Assembly: GCF_018130825.1 (NCBI RefSeq) | Contig: NZ_JAFCJS010000004.1 | Coordinates: 372,001 to 436,000 of the forward strand | Direction of reading: 5' to 3' | Length of the DNA: 64,000 bases | From: Bradyrhizobium liaoningense | Lineage (GTDB): Bacteria > Pseudomonadota > Alphaproteobacteria > Rhizobiales > Xanthobacteraceae | Translations under genes and position numbers: made by a program | Part shown: in pieces, positions 25,376-39,523 of the stretch | How the letters are laid out: each line of letters starts with the position of its first letter | How positions within the stretch are numbered: position 1 is the stretch's first letter | The notes under the pieces: model-generated | Database searches by the model: none | What the model saw: the letters and a program-made list of their open reading frames with translations, nothing else | What the model was told of the DNA's origin: nothing

Positions 25376-26152
25376 CTAATCCAGCCCCTGCGCGGCCGGC
25401 ATCTCCTGCGTCGGCTGGATCGTCGGAGCAGGCTTTGCCTCGCCGACAGCTGGCGCCGGGGCCTGCGGCGCGGCCTCGGCGGGCTTTGCCTGCACGGCGG
25501 CGGTCTGCTGCGGAGCTTGTGCCTGTGCAGGCTGCGCCCGGGCCTGCGGCGCCGGCTCGGCCGGCTTCACCGACGCGACCGGCGCCTCACCGCGCGGCGG
25601 GGCCGCCTTGGGCAGCGGCACGGTGCGCTTGGCAACATGCGGGATTGGAGCGGGCGGGCGCGGCGGGCCGCTGCGGATCATGGTGGGCGGCGGCAGCGCG
25701 CTTTGCGGGCCGTAAGAGCCGACCGCGCGCTCCTCATAGGGCGGCGCCATGCCGTAGGCATCGGCCGCCGGCATGAAGCGGATGATCCGGCCGTCGCGGG
25801 CATCGATCACCAGCCGGCCGTCGTCGCCGCGGCGGTCGATCACGGCGATGGTATAGACGCTGCCGCGCAGCCGCGGGATGCCGAGCGGCGAGAAGCCGTT
25901 GTCGCGCAACACCGCGTAAACCTCGGTCGACGGCAGCAATGCCGGGGCCGGGCCACGCTCTTCGTAGCCATAACCGTAACCGTAGCGCGGCGGCGGGGGC
26001 GGTGCGGCTTCCGGCGGCGCATAGGGCCCGTCGAAATCCGAGACCGCGATCATGGCCCCTCCCGCAATACCGTTCGCGGGAACTTGCGCTTGAGCCGTGC
26101 TAGCGGCCAGTGCCAGCGCGGCGGCGGCGACACATCCTGTGAAAAACTTCAT
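25376..26152 (-). CDS. Secreted Pro/Ala-rich hypothetical protein
   Basis: A 258-residue protein with a signal peptide (CVAAAALALAASTAQA). A short folded-looking segment around residues 75-125 contains VYAVLRDNGFSPLG and GSVYTIAVIDRRGDDGRLVIDARDG in pieces, which resembles periplasmic PepSY-like modules. The rest is low-complexity Pro, Ala and Gln. It probably spans the cell envelope. AGGAG precedes the ATG by 10 bases. The frame is open upstream to 26671, but a signal peptide at 26152 argues for this start. No function is claimed. Confidence 0.7.
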   Translation of the reverse strand: MKFFTGCVAAAALALAASTAQAQVPANGIAGGAMIAVSDFDGPYAPPEAAPPPPPRYGYGYGYEERGPAPALLPSTEVYAVLRDNGFSPLGIPRLRGSVYTIAVIDRRGDDGRLVIDARDGRIIRFMPAADAYGMAPPYEERAVGSYGPQSALPPPTMIRSGPPRPPAPIPHVAKRTVPLPKAAPPRGEAPVASVKPAEPAPQARAQPAQAQAPQQTAAVQAKPAEAAPQAPAPAVGEAKPAPTIQPTQEMPAAQGLD

Positions 26153-26643
26153 GGTCGAGACGCTCCTGTCAGGCCCCGAACGGAGTGCGCTCTTTCGCTT
26201 CTTGCGGCGTGACGCGCCGTCCGAATGGCCGATCCGAAGCTTTATCGGGGATTTCGGCGTCCACAGGGCCGGATCAGGGCGCGTTTGCTTCAAAACCGGG
26301 GCTGCGCAACTTTCGGAAAGCGATTGATTGACATATCGGGAATCGGGACTTCCACGCGCTTGTGTGCTAGACAAAAATTTGGCACAGTGATGGTTAGGAC
26401 AGGAAAGCTGTCTCAATTTTGCTTGCGGTTCCGGCATAGGGATTGCAACGAAAGTCGGTGCTTCCGAGCGCCAAGAAGGCAACAGGCAAAGCCGTTCTCG
26501 GGGACGAAGAACGCCTAGGCCTGAATTTAAGAAAATGCGGCTCGCAGCGGACGAGCGGTGACCCAGAGGCGGGTGCCGCGGAACGCCCAAGGTGCGCCGA
26601 AGATGGCGGTGAGACAGCTTGCCGCATGGAGAGGATTGGAACA
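26153..26643. other. Upstream region of gltB
   Basis: About 490 bases between divergent genes, holding the gltB promoter and leader. TTGACA stands at 26328-26333 without a good -10 at the right distance. A TGGCAC at about 26381 is part of an incomplete sigma-54-like motif. The frame upstream of gltB is open to 26443, but no ribosome binding site marks it. No other gene is seen. Confidence 0.45.
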
Positions 26644-31377
<4,734 letters not shown>

Positions 31378-31384
31378 GAAGAAG

Positions 31385-31491
31385 CCTCATGGTGAGGAGG
31401 CGCGTAGCGCCGTCTCGATCCATGAGACCACCATCCGGGCCTCCATCCTTCGAGACGCGGCGCGAAAAGCGCGCCGCTCCTCAGGATGAGG
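31385..31491. repeat. Palindromic repeat (CCTCATCCTGAGG family), copy 2, between gltB and gltD
   Basis: The ends CCTCATGGTGAGG and CCTCAGGATGAGG are inverted copies, and the inner part has CATCCGGGCCTCCATCCTTC and GAGACGCGGCGCG, as in copies 1 and 3. It lies inside the gltBD transcription unit, 7 bases after gltB stops and 43 bases before gltD starts, and would form a hairpin in the operon RNA. Confidence 0.85.
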
Positions 31492-31534
31492 GGTGAGAGA
31501 ACAAACGAATTAAGCGGCAGGGACTTCGGGTTTA

Positions 31535-32986
<1,452 letters not shown>

Positions 32987-33016
32987 GCGCTCGGCTTGCT
33001 GCTAGATTTAAAGGTC

Positions 33017-33046
33017 ATCGCCCGCGAAAGCGGGCGATTTAAAAAT
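33017..33046 (+). terminator. Probable terminator after gltD
   Basis: ATCGCCCGC and GCGGGCGAT form a perfect 9-bp stem with a GAAA tetraloop, 30 bases after the gltD stop. Only a short T run follows (TTTAAAAA), so efficiency is uncertain. Confidence 0.55.
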
Positions 33047-33104
33047 CGGTCGGCGATCAAACGCTTGGGACACGGTCAGAACAAACCTACACCGAGAGTA
33101 GACC

Positions 33105-34715
33105 TCATATCCGTTCCAGAAACTGACCGACATCCGTTGCTAACAGCTCCTCCCTCGTCATGTGGCGAGCAATCCGCCAACTATCCGCCTTGCTCCACCC
33201 GTTAGGATGCTGATCCATCCTTTCGTAAGGCGTGAGTTGTGAAAAGCTCGAACCGAAGGCGGCCTTAACGGCTCGGTCAGGGAGGTAATTTTCGAGAGCC
33301 CTAAATTCAGTCAAACAGATTTGTATGCCGTTCCCTTTGCACAGCTCCTCGAACTGGATTCTCCGATCTGCCGCAGGATTGGCAGGCGCCGGGCGCTCGC
33401 TATCGATCAATGCGAACAGTTCATTCGTGATACGCTTGAGTTCCAACAATTCCAGCTCACGTTTGCCTGTAACCATTTGATCACCACCAAGCGGGACAAT
33501 CACGACCATATGCTCTTTGCCGAACAAACGAAGAAACTGCTGGACGGTCTTAACGTCGTTGACGCCTTCAACCAGGAGAACTCGGCTGCATCCCATTTCT
33601 TGGAAGCTGGAAAAGCTCAGTTCGCCCAAGAATTGACTATAGCTAGGCGTAGCTTCAAACGGACGCACAATTGGACCAGCACCACTCTTTTGCACTGAGT
33701 AGATTCTCTCAGCGACCGAACGCGCTAGGCCAACACTGTGAGTCGAGAAGACACAGCCGACCTTGGCGTATTGAGCAAGCGCTAAAAGGAAATCAATTTG
33801 AAGGGCGGGATGTAGATTAGTCTCTGGCTCATCCACCAATATTAGGGATGGCCTTGCTGTCGCAGCATTTCCAAGCGCAATTATGAATTGACTTATCCCA
33901 GCTCCAAGCTCCCCCAGCCGATAGGGCTGCTTGTCAATCGACACCAACAACGTCTTGAGCGCTTCTGAGGCATTGATTTCCAACTGATCAAATTCAAAAA
34001 GCCTACGAATCTCGTCAGTTATCCTACCTATGGCCCGAGATTGCGCCTTGTTTCCCGAAGTCTTCCACGTATTCCAGAGATCGATAAATGCCGTACCAAT
34101 CAGCAGATCAAAATGTTGCGCGGAGCCTTGGTTGATAGCGTTTCGAAATGGACCATAGTACTTCGCATCCAAGAGCATACGAAGTATTTTGAGTACGTGG
34201 CTAAAGTCGAACCGCCCCGAACCACCAGCAGCGCTGTAGATGTCTCCACCAATTGGGCCGTAGCCTGAGGGCGAGGTAACTGGACTGGCCCCGCCTTCAA
34301 CGGAGAATACTTGAACCTGCCACTCAAGCGGAGAGCTCCGGCTACAACTCGCGACAACCCTGCTTACGGTGTGCGTCACTCTCTCATTCGCTCGCAGGCC
34401 TATGGCTTCAATCTCTAGAGAGATGCCGCGGTCGTTGGTGTTGTTGAACACCTCTTCCGGATCGGACGTTCCCGGGTAACCTGATATTGAGAACGATCCG
34501 CCATTCGACGCGACGACAAGATTTGGATTTATGTGAAAGGGGCGCGCCAGAACATCAAACAGCGAGCGCATCTCGTAAATCAGCAGCTTTAGAGAAGACT
34601 TGCCAGCGTTGTTTGGACCTAGAAGGGCCGTCAGCCCTGTTCCAAATTCGATTGTTGCAGGATTTTGGTCGGAAAACCCCCGGTAATTCTTGACCGTGAG
34701 CCTTGTGGTTATCAT
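33105..34715 (-). CDS. OLD-family ATP-dependent endonuclease (AAA ATPase with TOPRIM)
   Basis: A 536-residue protein. The N-terminal ABC/SMC-like ATPase has Walker A GPNNAGKSS (33-41), a signature-like LGELGAGISQ (267-276), Walker B LILVDEPETNLHP (291-303) and the His switch FSTHS (323-327). The C-terminal TOPRIM domain has VLLVEGVNDV with Glu383 and IDSE (437-440). This order is that of OLD nucleases, several of which act in phage defence. Base composition is clearly lower in GC than all neighbours, and codon use includes many AT-ending codons, so recent transfer is likely. ATG 34715 is preferred to a TTG at 34739. No helicase partner is present, so it is not a Gabija pair. Confidence 0.85.
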   Translation of the reverse strand: MITTRLTVKNYRGFSDQNPATIEFGTGLTALLGPNNAGKSSLKLLIYEMRSLFDVLARPFHINPNLVVASNGGSFSISGYPGTSDPEEVFNNTNDRGISLEIEAIGLRANERVTHTVSRVVASCSRSSPLEWQVQVFSVEGGASPVTSPSGYGPIGGDIYSAAGGSGRFDFSHVLKILRMLLDAKYYGPFRNAINQGSAQHFDLLIGTAFIDLWNTWKTSGNKAQSRAIGRITDEIRRLFEFDQLEINASEALKTLLVSIDKQPYRLGELGAGISQFIIALGNAATARPSLILVDEPETNLHPALQIDFLLALAQYAKVGCVFSTHSVGLARSVAERIYSVQKSGAGPIVRPFEATPSYSQFLGELSFSSFQEMGCSRVLLVEGVNDVKTVQQFLRLFGKEHMVVIVPLGGDQMVTGKRELELLELKRITNELFALIDSERPAPANPAADRRIQFEELCKGNGIQICLTEFRALENYLPDRAVKAAFGSSFSQLTPYERMDQHPNGWSKADSWRIARHMTREELLATDVGQFLERI

Positions 34716-34797
34716 CCCGCTTCTCTTTTTGCTCGCCAAAGTTGAGCAGTCAGAGATACATGTTTTTGAGAATACAAGCGAGACCGCTTCTGGCCAA

Positions 34798-36540
34798 TTA
34801 ATTCTGCAGCCTCACCCCCACCATCACCACGGTCCCCTGCGAGCTTGACCCCGCCTGGTTCGAATCCAGGATGTCGTGGCGCAGCGTGCCCTTGATCCAG
34901 ATGTTGCGGTTGAGCTTGTAGATCAAATTGCCTTCGAGCGAGTAGGTTTTGTCGTTGCGGTTCTGGTTCTGGTAGTCGTACGTGCCGTAGGTGAACTTGC
35001 CGACGGCGGTGAGCCAGCGGCGGAAGTCGTGGTCGACTTCGGCGGCATAGGTGTGCACGAGCACGCCGGATGACCCGGGGACCGTGGTCTCGTTGATCTG
35101 CGTGTCGGTGAAGAACTTCACCGTGGTGAGGCCGCTCGCATTCCAGATCAGCGAGCCCGCGGTGAGGAAGCCGGAGAGCTGGCTGAGGCGCGGATCGACA
35201 TAGTTGCGCGCGGAATAGCCGACCGAGATCTCGCCGGTGAGGATACGCGAGAACTCGAAGGACGAGCCGACCTTGGCATAGCCGCCGTTTGAATCGCGGA
35301 AATAGCCGTTGCGGTCGGCGGGCTGGTCGTGGACGCGGGTGTCGCCCTGGATCTCGACGAACGGCTTCAGCCCCGGCTTCAGATCGTAGGAGAAGCGGCC
35401 GACGCCGCCATACTGGTTGAAGTCGCGGTCGTTGTTGCTGAACGTCGAGCCGTCGGTGAGCTTCGAATCCGTGTAGGCGGTGCGGTCGACGGTGGCGCCG
35501 GCGGCGACCTGGAAGCGGTTGAAGGTCTGGTCGAAGCCGAGCGTCGTGCCGTAGGTGGCGTAGACCGGATACTTCTGCAGGCCGGCCTGCACGTTGGGGC
35601 TGCCGGGATTGTCGGTGGCGAGCCGCAGACGGAGCTGCGAGGTCAGCTTGAGATCGCGGCTGACGTCGACGCGGCCGTCGACATGGCCGGTGAAGTCCGG
35701 GCGGTTGATCTCGACCGGCGAGGGCGAGGCGAAGCCGTCGATCGTCGCCGGCATGTTGTTGGTGTAGCCCGAGAACGAGCCGCGCAAATCCGCGACCAGC
35801 GCGTGACGCTCCCAGTCGGACACCACGAGGAGATCGGGCGCGACGACATAGGCCGGCGATCCCACCGGCTTGTTCAGGCGCGCCGGGTTGGTGTCGTAGC
35901 CGGCGGAGAGTTCGAGCCCGCCCTTGATCAGGAAGCTGCCGGCGTAATCGCCGACCGCGCCGAACGCGTCGTCATCGGCCTTGAGGCGGCGACGCAGCGG
36001 CTGGCCGGGCACGTTGCCGGCCATCGCCGGGGGTACCGGTGTCTTGTGCGCATTCTCGGACGGCGGCGGCGCGATGCGCGGCGGACCCAGCGTCCTGACC
36101 GGCGTTGCCGGCGGCGGCGACGAGCCGGGGCCGAGCGGGCGCTTCGGCTTGGCCTGACCGGGATAGAGCTTTGGCTGCTGCCGCTTGCGGTTGAGCGAGT
36201 CGTAGCCGGAGCCGCTGGCGCCGTTGGCGGCCGGCAAGCCGTAGGTCGGGACCTGGCCGACACGGGAGGTCGCCGGTGCCTGCTGGCTCCTGCGCGGATC
36301 GGCATTGGGATCAGGCAGCGTCGGCAGCGCATCCGAGGGCGCCTGCGGCATGGCCGCCGTGCGGCGTGTCGGCAGCGTGTCGGGCGAGGCAAAGCCGCCG
36401 CGGTTGGGATTGAACAGGTCGGGCGTAAGGCTCTGGGCGGCCGCCGGGGCGCTGCCGAGGACCGTCAGCGCCAGGCACGGCAAAGCGGCGCGCAGGAAAT
36501 ACGCGCGTTTGCTCCGGCCCATGCCTGGAGACGACCCCAC
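34798..36540 (-). CDS. Outer-membrane beta-barrel protein with Pro-rich N-terminal region
   Basis: A 580-residue secreted protein. The signal peptide is YFLRAALPCLALTVLG up to AAAQS. Residues about 40-180 are Pro/Ala-rich and unstructured. From about 205 to the end, alternating hydrophobic residues give many beta strands (KGGLELSAGYDTNP, FDQTFNRFQVAAGATVDR, ISVGYSARNY) and the chain ends in VVMVGVRLQN. Barrel proteins of this type (BBP2/DUF2320-like) are common in bradyrhizobia. The substrate or role is unknown. The start may be the GTG at 36540 or the ATG at 36522. The 1-kb open frame on the other strand is a shadow. Confidence 0.8.
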   Translation of the reverse strand: MGSSPGMGRSKRAYFLRAALPCLALTVLGSAPAAAQSLTPDLFNPNRGGFASPDTLPTRRTAAMPQAPSDALPTLPDPNADPRRSQQAPATSRVGQVPTYGLPAANGASGSGYDSLNRKRQQPKLYPGQAKPKRPLGPGSSPPPATPVRTLGPPRIAPPPSENAHKTPVPPAMAGNVPGQPLRRRLKADDDAFGAVGDYAGSFLIKGGLELSAGYDTNPARLNKPVGSPAYVVAPDLLVVSDWERHALVADLRGSFSGYTNNMPATIDGFASPSPVEINRPDFTGHVDGRVDVSRDLKLTSQLRLRLATDNPGSPNVQAGLQKYPVYATYGTTLGFDQTFNRFQVAAGATVDRTAYTDSKLTDGSTFSNNDRDFNQYGGVGRFSYDLKPGLKPFVEIQGDTRVHDQPADRNGYFRDSNGGYAKVGSSFEFSRILTGEISVGYSARNYVDPRLSQLSGFLTAGSLIWNASGLTTVKFFTDTQINETTVPGSSGVLVHTYAAEVDHDFRRWLTAVGKFTYGTYDYQNQNRNDKTYSLEGNLIYKLNRNIWIKGTLRHDILDSNQAGSSSQGTVVMVGVRLQN

Positions 36541-36733
36541 GATGGAATAACTCCAACGAAATCAAACACTTTCAAGACGGCCTCCAACCGGCTGGCGGGA
36601 ACCCATCGTTAATGGAGTTAAAACAATTATGGTTAATGACCGGTTGAGGGCATAAGGGCTCTCGTCGCCTCCAAAGCGGCGGCATGCTAAGCAGGCACCA
36701 ACGGGCGAACGCCCCTCCTCCCTGGACCTGAGC

Positions 36734-37741
36734 ATGCCGAGTTCGAAACCGCTGATGACCCAATCATCCGGCTCCATCCCCGATAGCATCGAATCCGCGC
36801 TCCGCACGCTGGAGACGGAGAGCGGCGGCATCAACGCCCTCGCCGCGGCGCTGCGCGGCCCGCTCGGCGCGACCTTCGCCAGGGCGGTCGACCTGATCCG
36901 CAACGCCAAGGGCCGCGTCATTGTCACCGGGCTCGGCAAATCCGGCCACATGGCGCGCAAGATCGCGGCGACGCTGGCCTCGACCGGTACGCCCGCCTTC
37001 TTCGTCCACACCGCGGAAGCCGCCCATGGCGACCTCGGCATGATCACCACCGACGACGTCATCATGGCGCTGTCCTGGTCCGGCGAGCAGCCGGAGATGA
37101 AGACGCTGGTGAACTATTCGGCGCGCTTTGCGATCCCCATGATCGCGGTGACCTCGAACGCTTCGTCCTCCCTCGGACAAGCCGCCGACATCGTGATCGA
37201 GCTGCCCAAGGCGCGCGAAGCCTGCCCGCACAATCTGGCGCCGACCACCTCGACCATGATGCAGGTCGCGATCGGCGATGCCATCGCGATCGCGCTGCTC
37301 GAAGGCCGCGGCTTCACCGCGCTGGAGTTCGCGCATTTCCACCCCGGCGGCAAGCTCGGCGCGATGCTGAAATTCGTCCGCGACTACATGCGCACCGGTG
37401 CCGAGATCCCGCTCAAGCCTGAAGGCACCAAGATGTCGGACGCCGTGGTCGAGATGTCCGCCAAGGGGCTCGGCTGCGTCTGCATCGTCAACGATGCGGG
37501 TGAAGCCGTCGGCATCATCACCGACGGCGATTTGCGCCGCCACATGCGGCCCGATCTTTTGACCGCGACGGTCGATGAGATCATGACCAGGCAGCCGAAG
37601 TCCGTGCCGCCCTCGATGCTGGCGAGCGAGATGATCGAGGTGCTGAACACGCGGAAGATCACGACCCTGCTCGTGACCGAGGCGAACAGGGTGGTGGGCA
37701 TCGTGCACCTGCACGATCTGCTGCGCGCGGGCGTGGCGTAA
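36734..37741 (+). CDS. kdsD: Arabinose 5-phosphate isomerase (KpsF/GutQ/KdsD family)
   Basis: A 335-residue enzyme that interconverts ribulose 5-phosphate and arabinose 5-phosphate, the first step to KDO in lipopolysaccharide. The N-terminal SIS domain contains RVIVTGLGKSGHMARKIAAT and the ALSWSGEQPEM motif. HFHPGGKLG follows near residue 207. Two CBS domains fill the C-terminus (CIVNDAGEAVGIITDGDLRR and ITTLLVTEANRVVGIVHLHD). It is transcribed away from the barrel protein. The start could also be the in-frame ATG at 36755. No other KDO genes are in view. Confidence 0.92.
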   Translation: MPSSKPLMTQSSGSIPDSIESALRTLETESGGINALAAALRGPLGATFARAVDLIRNAKGRVIVTGLGKSGHMARKIAATLASTGTPAFFVHTAEAAHGDLGMITTDDVIMALSWSGEQPEMKTLVNYSARFAIPMIAVTSNASSSLGQAADIVIELPKAREACPHNLAPTTSTMMQVAIGDAIAIALLEGRGFTALEFAHFHPGGKLGAMLKFVRDYMRTGAEIPLKPEGTKMSDAVVEMSAKGLGCVCIVNDAGEAVGIITDGDLRRHMRPDLLTATVDEIMTRQPKSVPPSMLASEMIEVLNTRKITTLLVTEANRVVGIVHLHDLLRAGVA

Positions 37742-37797
37742 GGCGCGCGCTACTCTCTCCACCGTCATTGCGAGCGCAGCGAAGCAATCCAGAAGAC

Positions 37798-37902
37798 CCT
37801 CACCCTGAGGAGCGCGCCCCTTCGCGCGCGTCTCGAAGGGCGAGGCCACCAGCCGGGCCTTCATCCTTCGAGACGCGCGAAGACGCGCTCCTCAGGATGA
37901 GG
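37798..37902. repeat. Palindromic repeat (CCTCATCCTGAGG family), copy 3
   Basis: The ends CCTCACCCTGAGG and CCTCAGGATGAGG mirror each other. The inner part has GTCTCGAAGG and GAGACGCGCG inverted. It is the same family as the units at 22229 and 31385 and lies between two convergent genes. The preceding 30 bases (GTCATTGCGAGCGCAGCGAA) are a further short repeat type common in this order. Confidence 0.85.
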
Positions 37903-37911
37903 AATTGAACG

Positions 37912-38475
37912 CTAGACCGGAAACCGCGCCGCCGTCTCCTCCAGCGGCATCCGCAGCCCGTTCGCCAGATACGACACCGTGCGATAGAAGCCGCACAGGA
38001 GCATAATCTCCAGGATCTGCGGCTCGTCGTAATGCGCGGAGAGCGCGGCGAATTCCTCGTCGCTCAACGTCGCGCGGTGATGCAGCGCGTCGACGGCGGC
38101 GATCAGCGCCTGCTCGGCCGGCGACCAGCAGGCGGACGTCGCATCGCCCAGGATTGTGGCGCGGACCTCGTCCTCGGTGAGCTTCGCCGGTCCGGCAAAG
38201 ACAGCGACATGCACGCCCCATTCATATTCGCATGTGTTGAGCGCGCAGGTGCGATCGATGACGATCTCGCGGTCGCGCAGCGACAGCGGCCCGGGATCGA
38301 GCAGTCCGCCGGCGCGGAACTTGTCCCAGGCGCGGGGGTGGCCCGCCATCACCCGGAACAGCAGCAGCGGCGACGCGCCACGCATGATGCGGTCGAACTG
38401 CGCCTGGATCTCCGGGGGATAAGGCGGCGTGAGCGGCGCGATGCGCGGCGAAGCCTCGGACATGGCGGAAGACAT
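37912..38475 (-). CDS. Carboxymuconolactone decarboxylase/AhpD-like protein
   Basis: A 187-residue protein of the CMD fold. The family core is REIVIDRTCALNTCEYEWGVHV, where the classical CxxC-xxx-H reads Cys-Glu-Tyr-Glu and then His, so the second cysteine is missing and AhpD-type peroxidase chemistry is unlikely. It diverges from an HxlR regulator with a palindromic operator in the gap, so it is probably controlled by it, for example in response to an electrophile or quinone. That last point is inference. Confidence 0.82.
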   Translation of the reverse strand: MSSAMSEASPRIAPLTPPYPPEIQAQFDRIMRGASPLLLFRVMAGHPRAWDKFRAGGLLDPGPLSLRDREIVIDRTCALNTCEYEWGVHVAVFAGPAKLTEDEVRATILGDATSACWSPAEQALIAAVDALHHRATLSDEEFAALSAHYDEPQILEIMLLCGFYRTVSYLANGLRMPLEETAARFPV

Positions 38476-38487
38476 GGGCGGTCTCCG

Positions 38488-38530
38488 TTGCTACAATTAT
38501 CATAGCAGTACGCTACACTATTTGTAGCAA
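38488..38530. promoter_or_regulatory. Probable HxlR operator
   Basis: TTGCTACAA (38488-38496) and TTGTAGCAA (38522-38530) are perfect 9-base inverted copies 25 bases apart. GCTACAATTAT and CGCTACACTAT also repeat directly between them. The site lies in the gap between the CMD gene and the HxlR gene and would let the regulator control both. Confidence 0.7.
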
Positions 38531-38547
38531 TACGCAAGGGACCGACG

Positions 38548-38934
38548 ATGGCGAAACAGGCCGACTCAAAGACACGCAGCGTCCGCGGCTCGCGCACGGG
38601 CCGGCCGATCATGGTGCTGCTCGACCTGCTCGGACGGCGCTGGACCTTGCGGATATTATGGGAGTTGCGCGAAGAGCCCCTCACCTCGCGCGCCCTGCGC
38701 ACCGCTTGCGACGAGGCTTCGCCCACGGTGCTGCAAGCGCGGCTGACGGAGCTGCGCGAGGCGGGATTCGTGGAGCTCGGCGACGGTGGAGGCTACGGGC
38801 TGACGGCGCTGGGGCGCGAATTGTGCGAGACGTTCATGCCGCTACACCGGTTTGCGGAGAGGTGGAAGTCTTCTCCCTCGCCCCGCTTGCGGGGAGAGGG
38901 TCGGGGTGAGGGGGAGTCTCCGCGCAAACGGTGA
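38548..38934 (+). CDS. HxlR-family transcriptional regulator with repeat-encoded tail
   Basis: A 128-residue winged-helix regulator. The family core runs from about residue 20 to 105 (LLDLLGRRWTLRILWEL, LQARLTELREAGFVEL). After FAERW the chain continues with KSSPSPRLRGEGRGEGESPR, which is read from the left arm of an intergenic palindromic repeat (38870-39020). The original stop has probably been lost or replaced by the repeat. HxlR proteins usually end near RFAERW or a little later, so DNA binding should not suffer. It diverges from the CMD gene. Confidence 0.88.
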   Translation: MAKQADSKTRSVRGSRTGRPIMVLLDLLGRRWTLRILWELREEPLTSRALRTACDEASPTVLQARLTELREAGFVELGDGGGYGLTALGRELCETFMPLHRFAERWKSSPSPRLRGEGRGEGESPRKR

Positions 38935-39020
38935 AAGATGGACTCGCGGAGAGTCCCCCTCACCCGGATTGCATCTGCGATGCAATCCGGCCTCTCCCCG
39001 CAAGCGGGGAGAGGCGAAGA
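38870..39020. repeat. Palindromic repeat overlapping the 3' end of the HxlR gene
   Basis: The left arm (38870-38922) and the right arm (38944-39020) are inverted copies containing CCCGCTTGCGGGGAGAGG and GGTGAGGGGGAGTCTCCGCG. An extra ATTGCATCTGCGATGCAAT palindrome is inserted in the right arm. The left arm encodes the last 21 residues of the HxlR protein. Confidence 0.8.
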
Positions 39021-39023
39021 ATC

Positions 39024-39467
39024 CTACGCCGCCGCGACCGTCAGGTTGGCACCGTCGACCTGCACCACCCTCACCCGCGTCCCCGCCGGCGTATCGGGGC
39101 CGGCGACGCGCCAGACCGTGTCGCCGATGCGCACCGTGCCGCTGCCGTCGATGATCGGTTTCTCCAGCGTGAACTCGCGGCCCAAGAGCGCCTCGGTGCG
39201 CTTGTTGAGGAACGGGCTTGCGCTTTCGTCGGGCTTCGGCCGGGCTAGCCGGCGCCAGACCGGGACGGCTGCTGCCGCGAACACTGCGAACATCACAAGC
39301 TGGATCTGCCAGGACAGATGGATGGCGAACGAGAGCAGGCCCACCAGCAAAGCAGCGAGCCCAAGCCAGAACAGGAACACGCCCGGCGCGATCGTCTCCA
39401 GCGCCATCAGGATGAAGCCGAAGATCAGCCAATTCCAGGTGCCGAGCGATACGAACATGTCGGTCAT
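39024..39467 (-). CDS. NfeD-family membrane protein
   Basis: A 147-residue short NfeD protein. It has two or three hydrophobic segments (WLIFGFILMALETI, FLFWLGLAALLVGLLSF, IQLVMFAVFAAAAVP) and a C-terminal OB-fold domain starting LLGREFTLEKPIIDGSGTVR. NfeD proteins work with SPFH/stomatin proteins in membranes, and the next gene upstream is exactly such a stomatin, in the same direction with a gap of 56 bases. AGAGG 7 bases before ATG 39467 sets the start. Confidence 0.9.
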   Translation of the reverse strand: MTDMFVSLGTWNWLIFGFILMALETIAPGVFLFWLGLAALLVGLLSFAIHLSWQIQLVMFAVFAAAAVPVWRRLARPKPDESASPFLNKRTEALLGREFTLEKPIIDGSGTVRIGDTVWRVAGPDTPAGTRVRVVQVDGANLTVAAA

Positions 39468-39523
39468 GACACGACCTCTGAATATTGGCGCATGCCCTTG
39501 TCGCAAGGCATGCGCCGGTGACT

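Noticed and set aside
26370..26410. TGGCAC upstream of gltB as a sigma-54 promoter
   Set aside because: The -24 part fits but the -12 part does not have the GC dinucleotide at the right place, so the match is incomplete.
33105..36540. Gabija-type defence pair
   Set aside because: The OLD-type ATPase is alone; the neighbours are gltD and an outer-membrane barrel, and no UvrD-like helicase gene is present.
35329..36612. 427-codon open frame opposite the outer-membrane barrel gene
   Set aside because: Arg/Gly/Val-rich antisense frame; the minus-strand protein has a signal peptide and beta-strand pattern.
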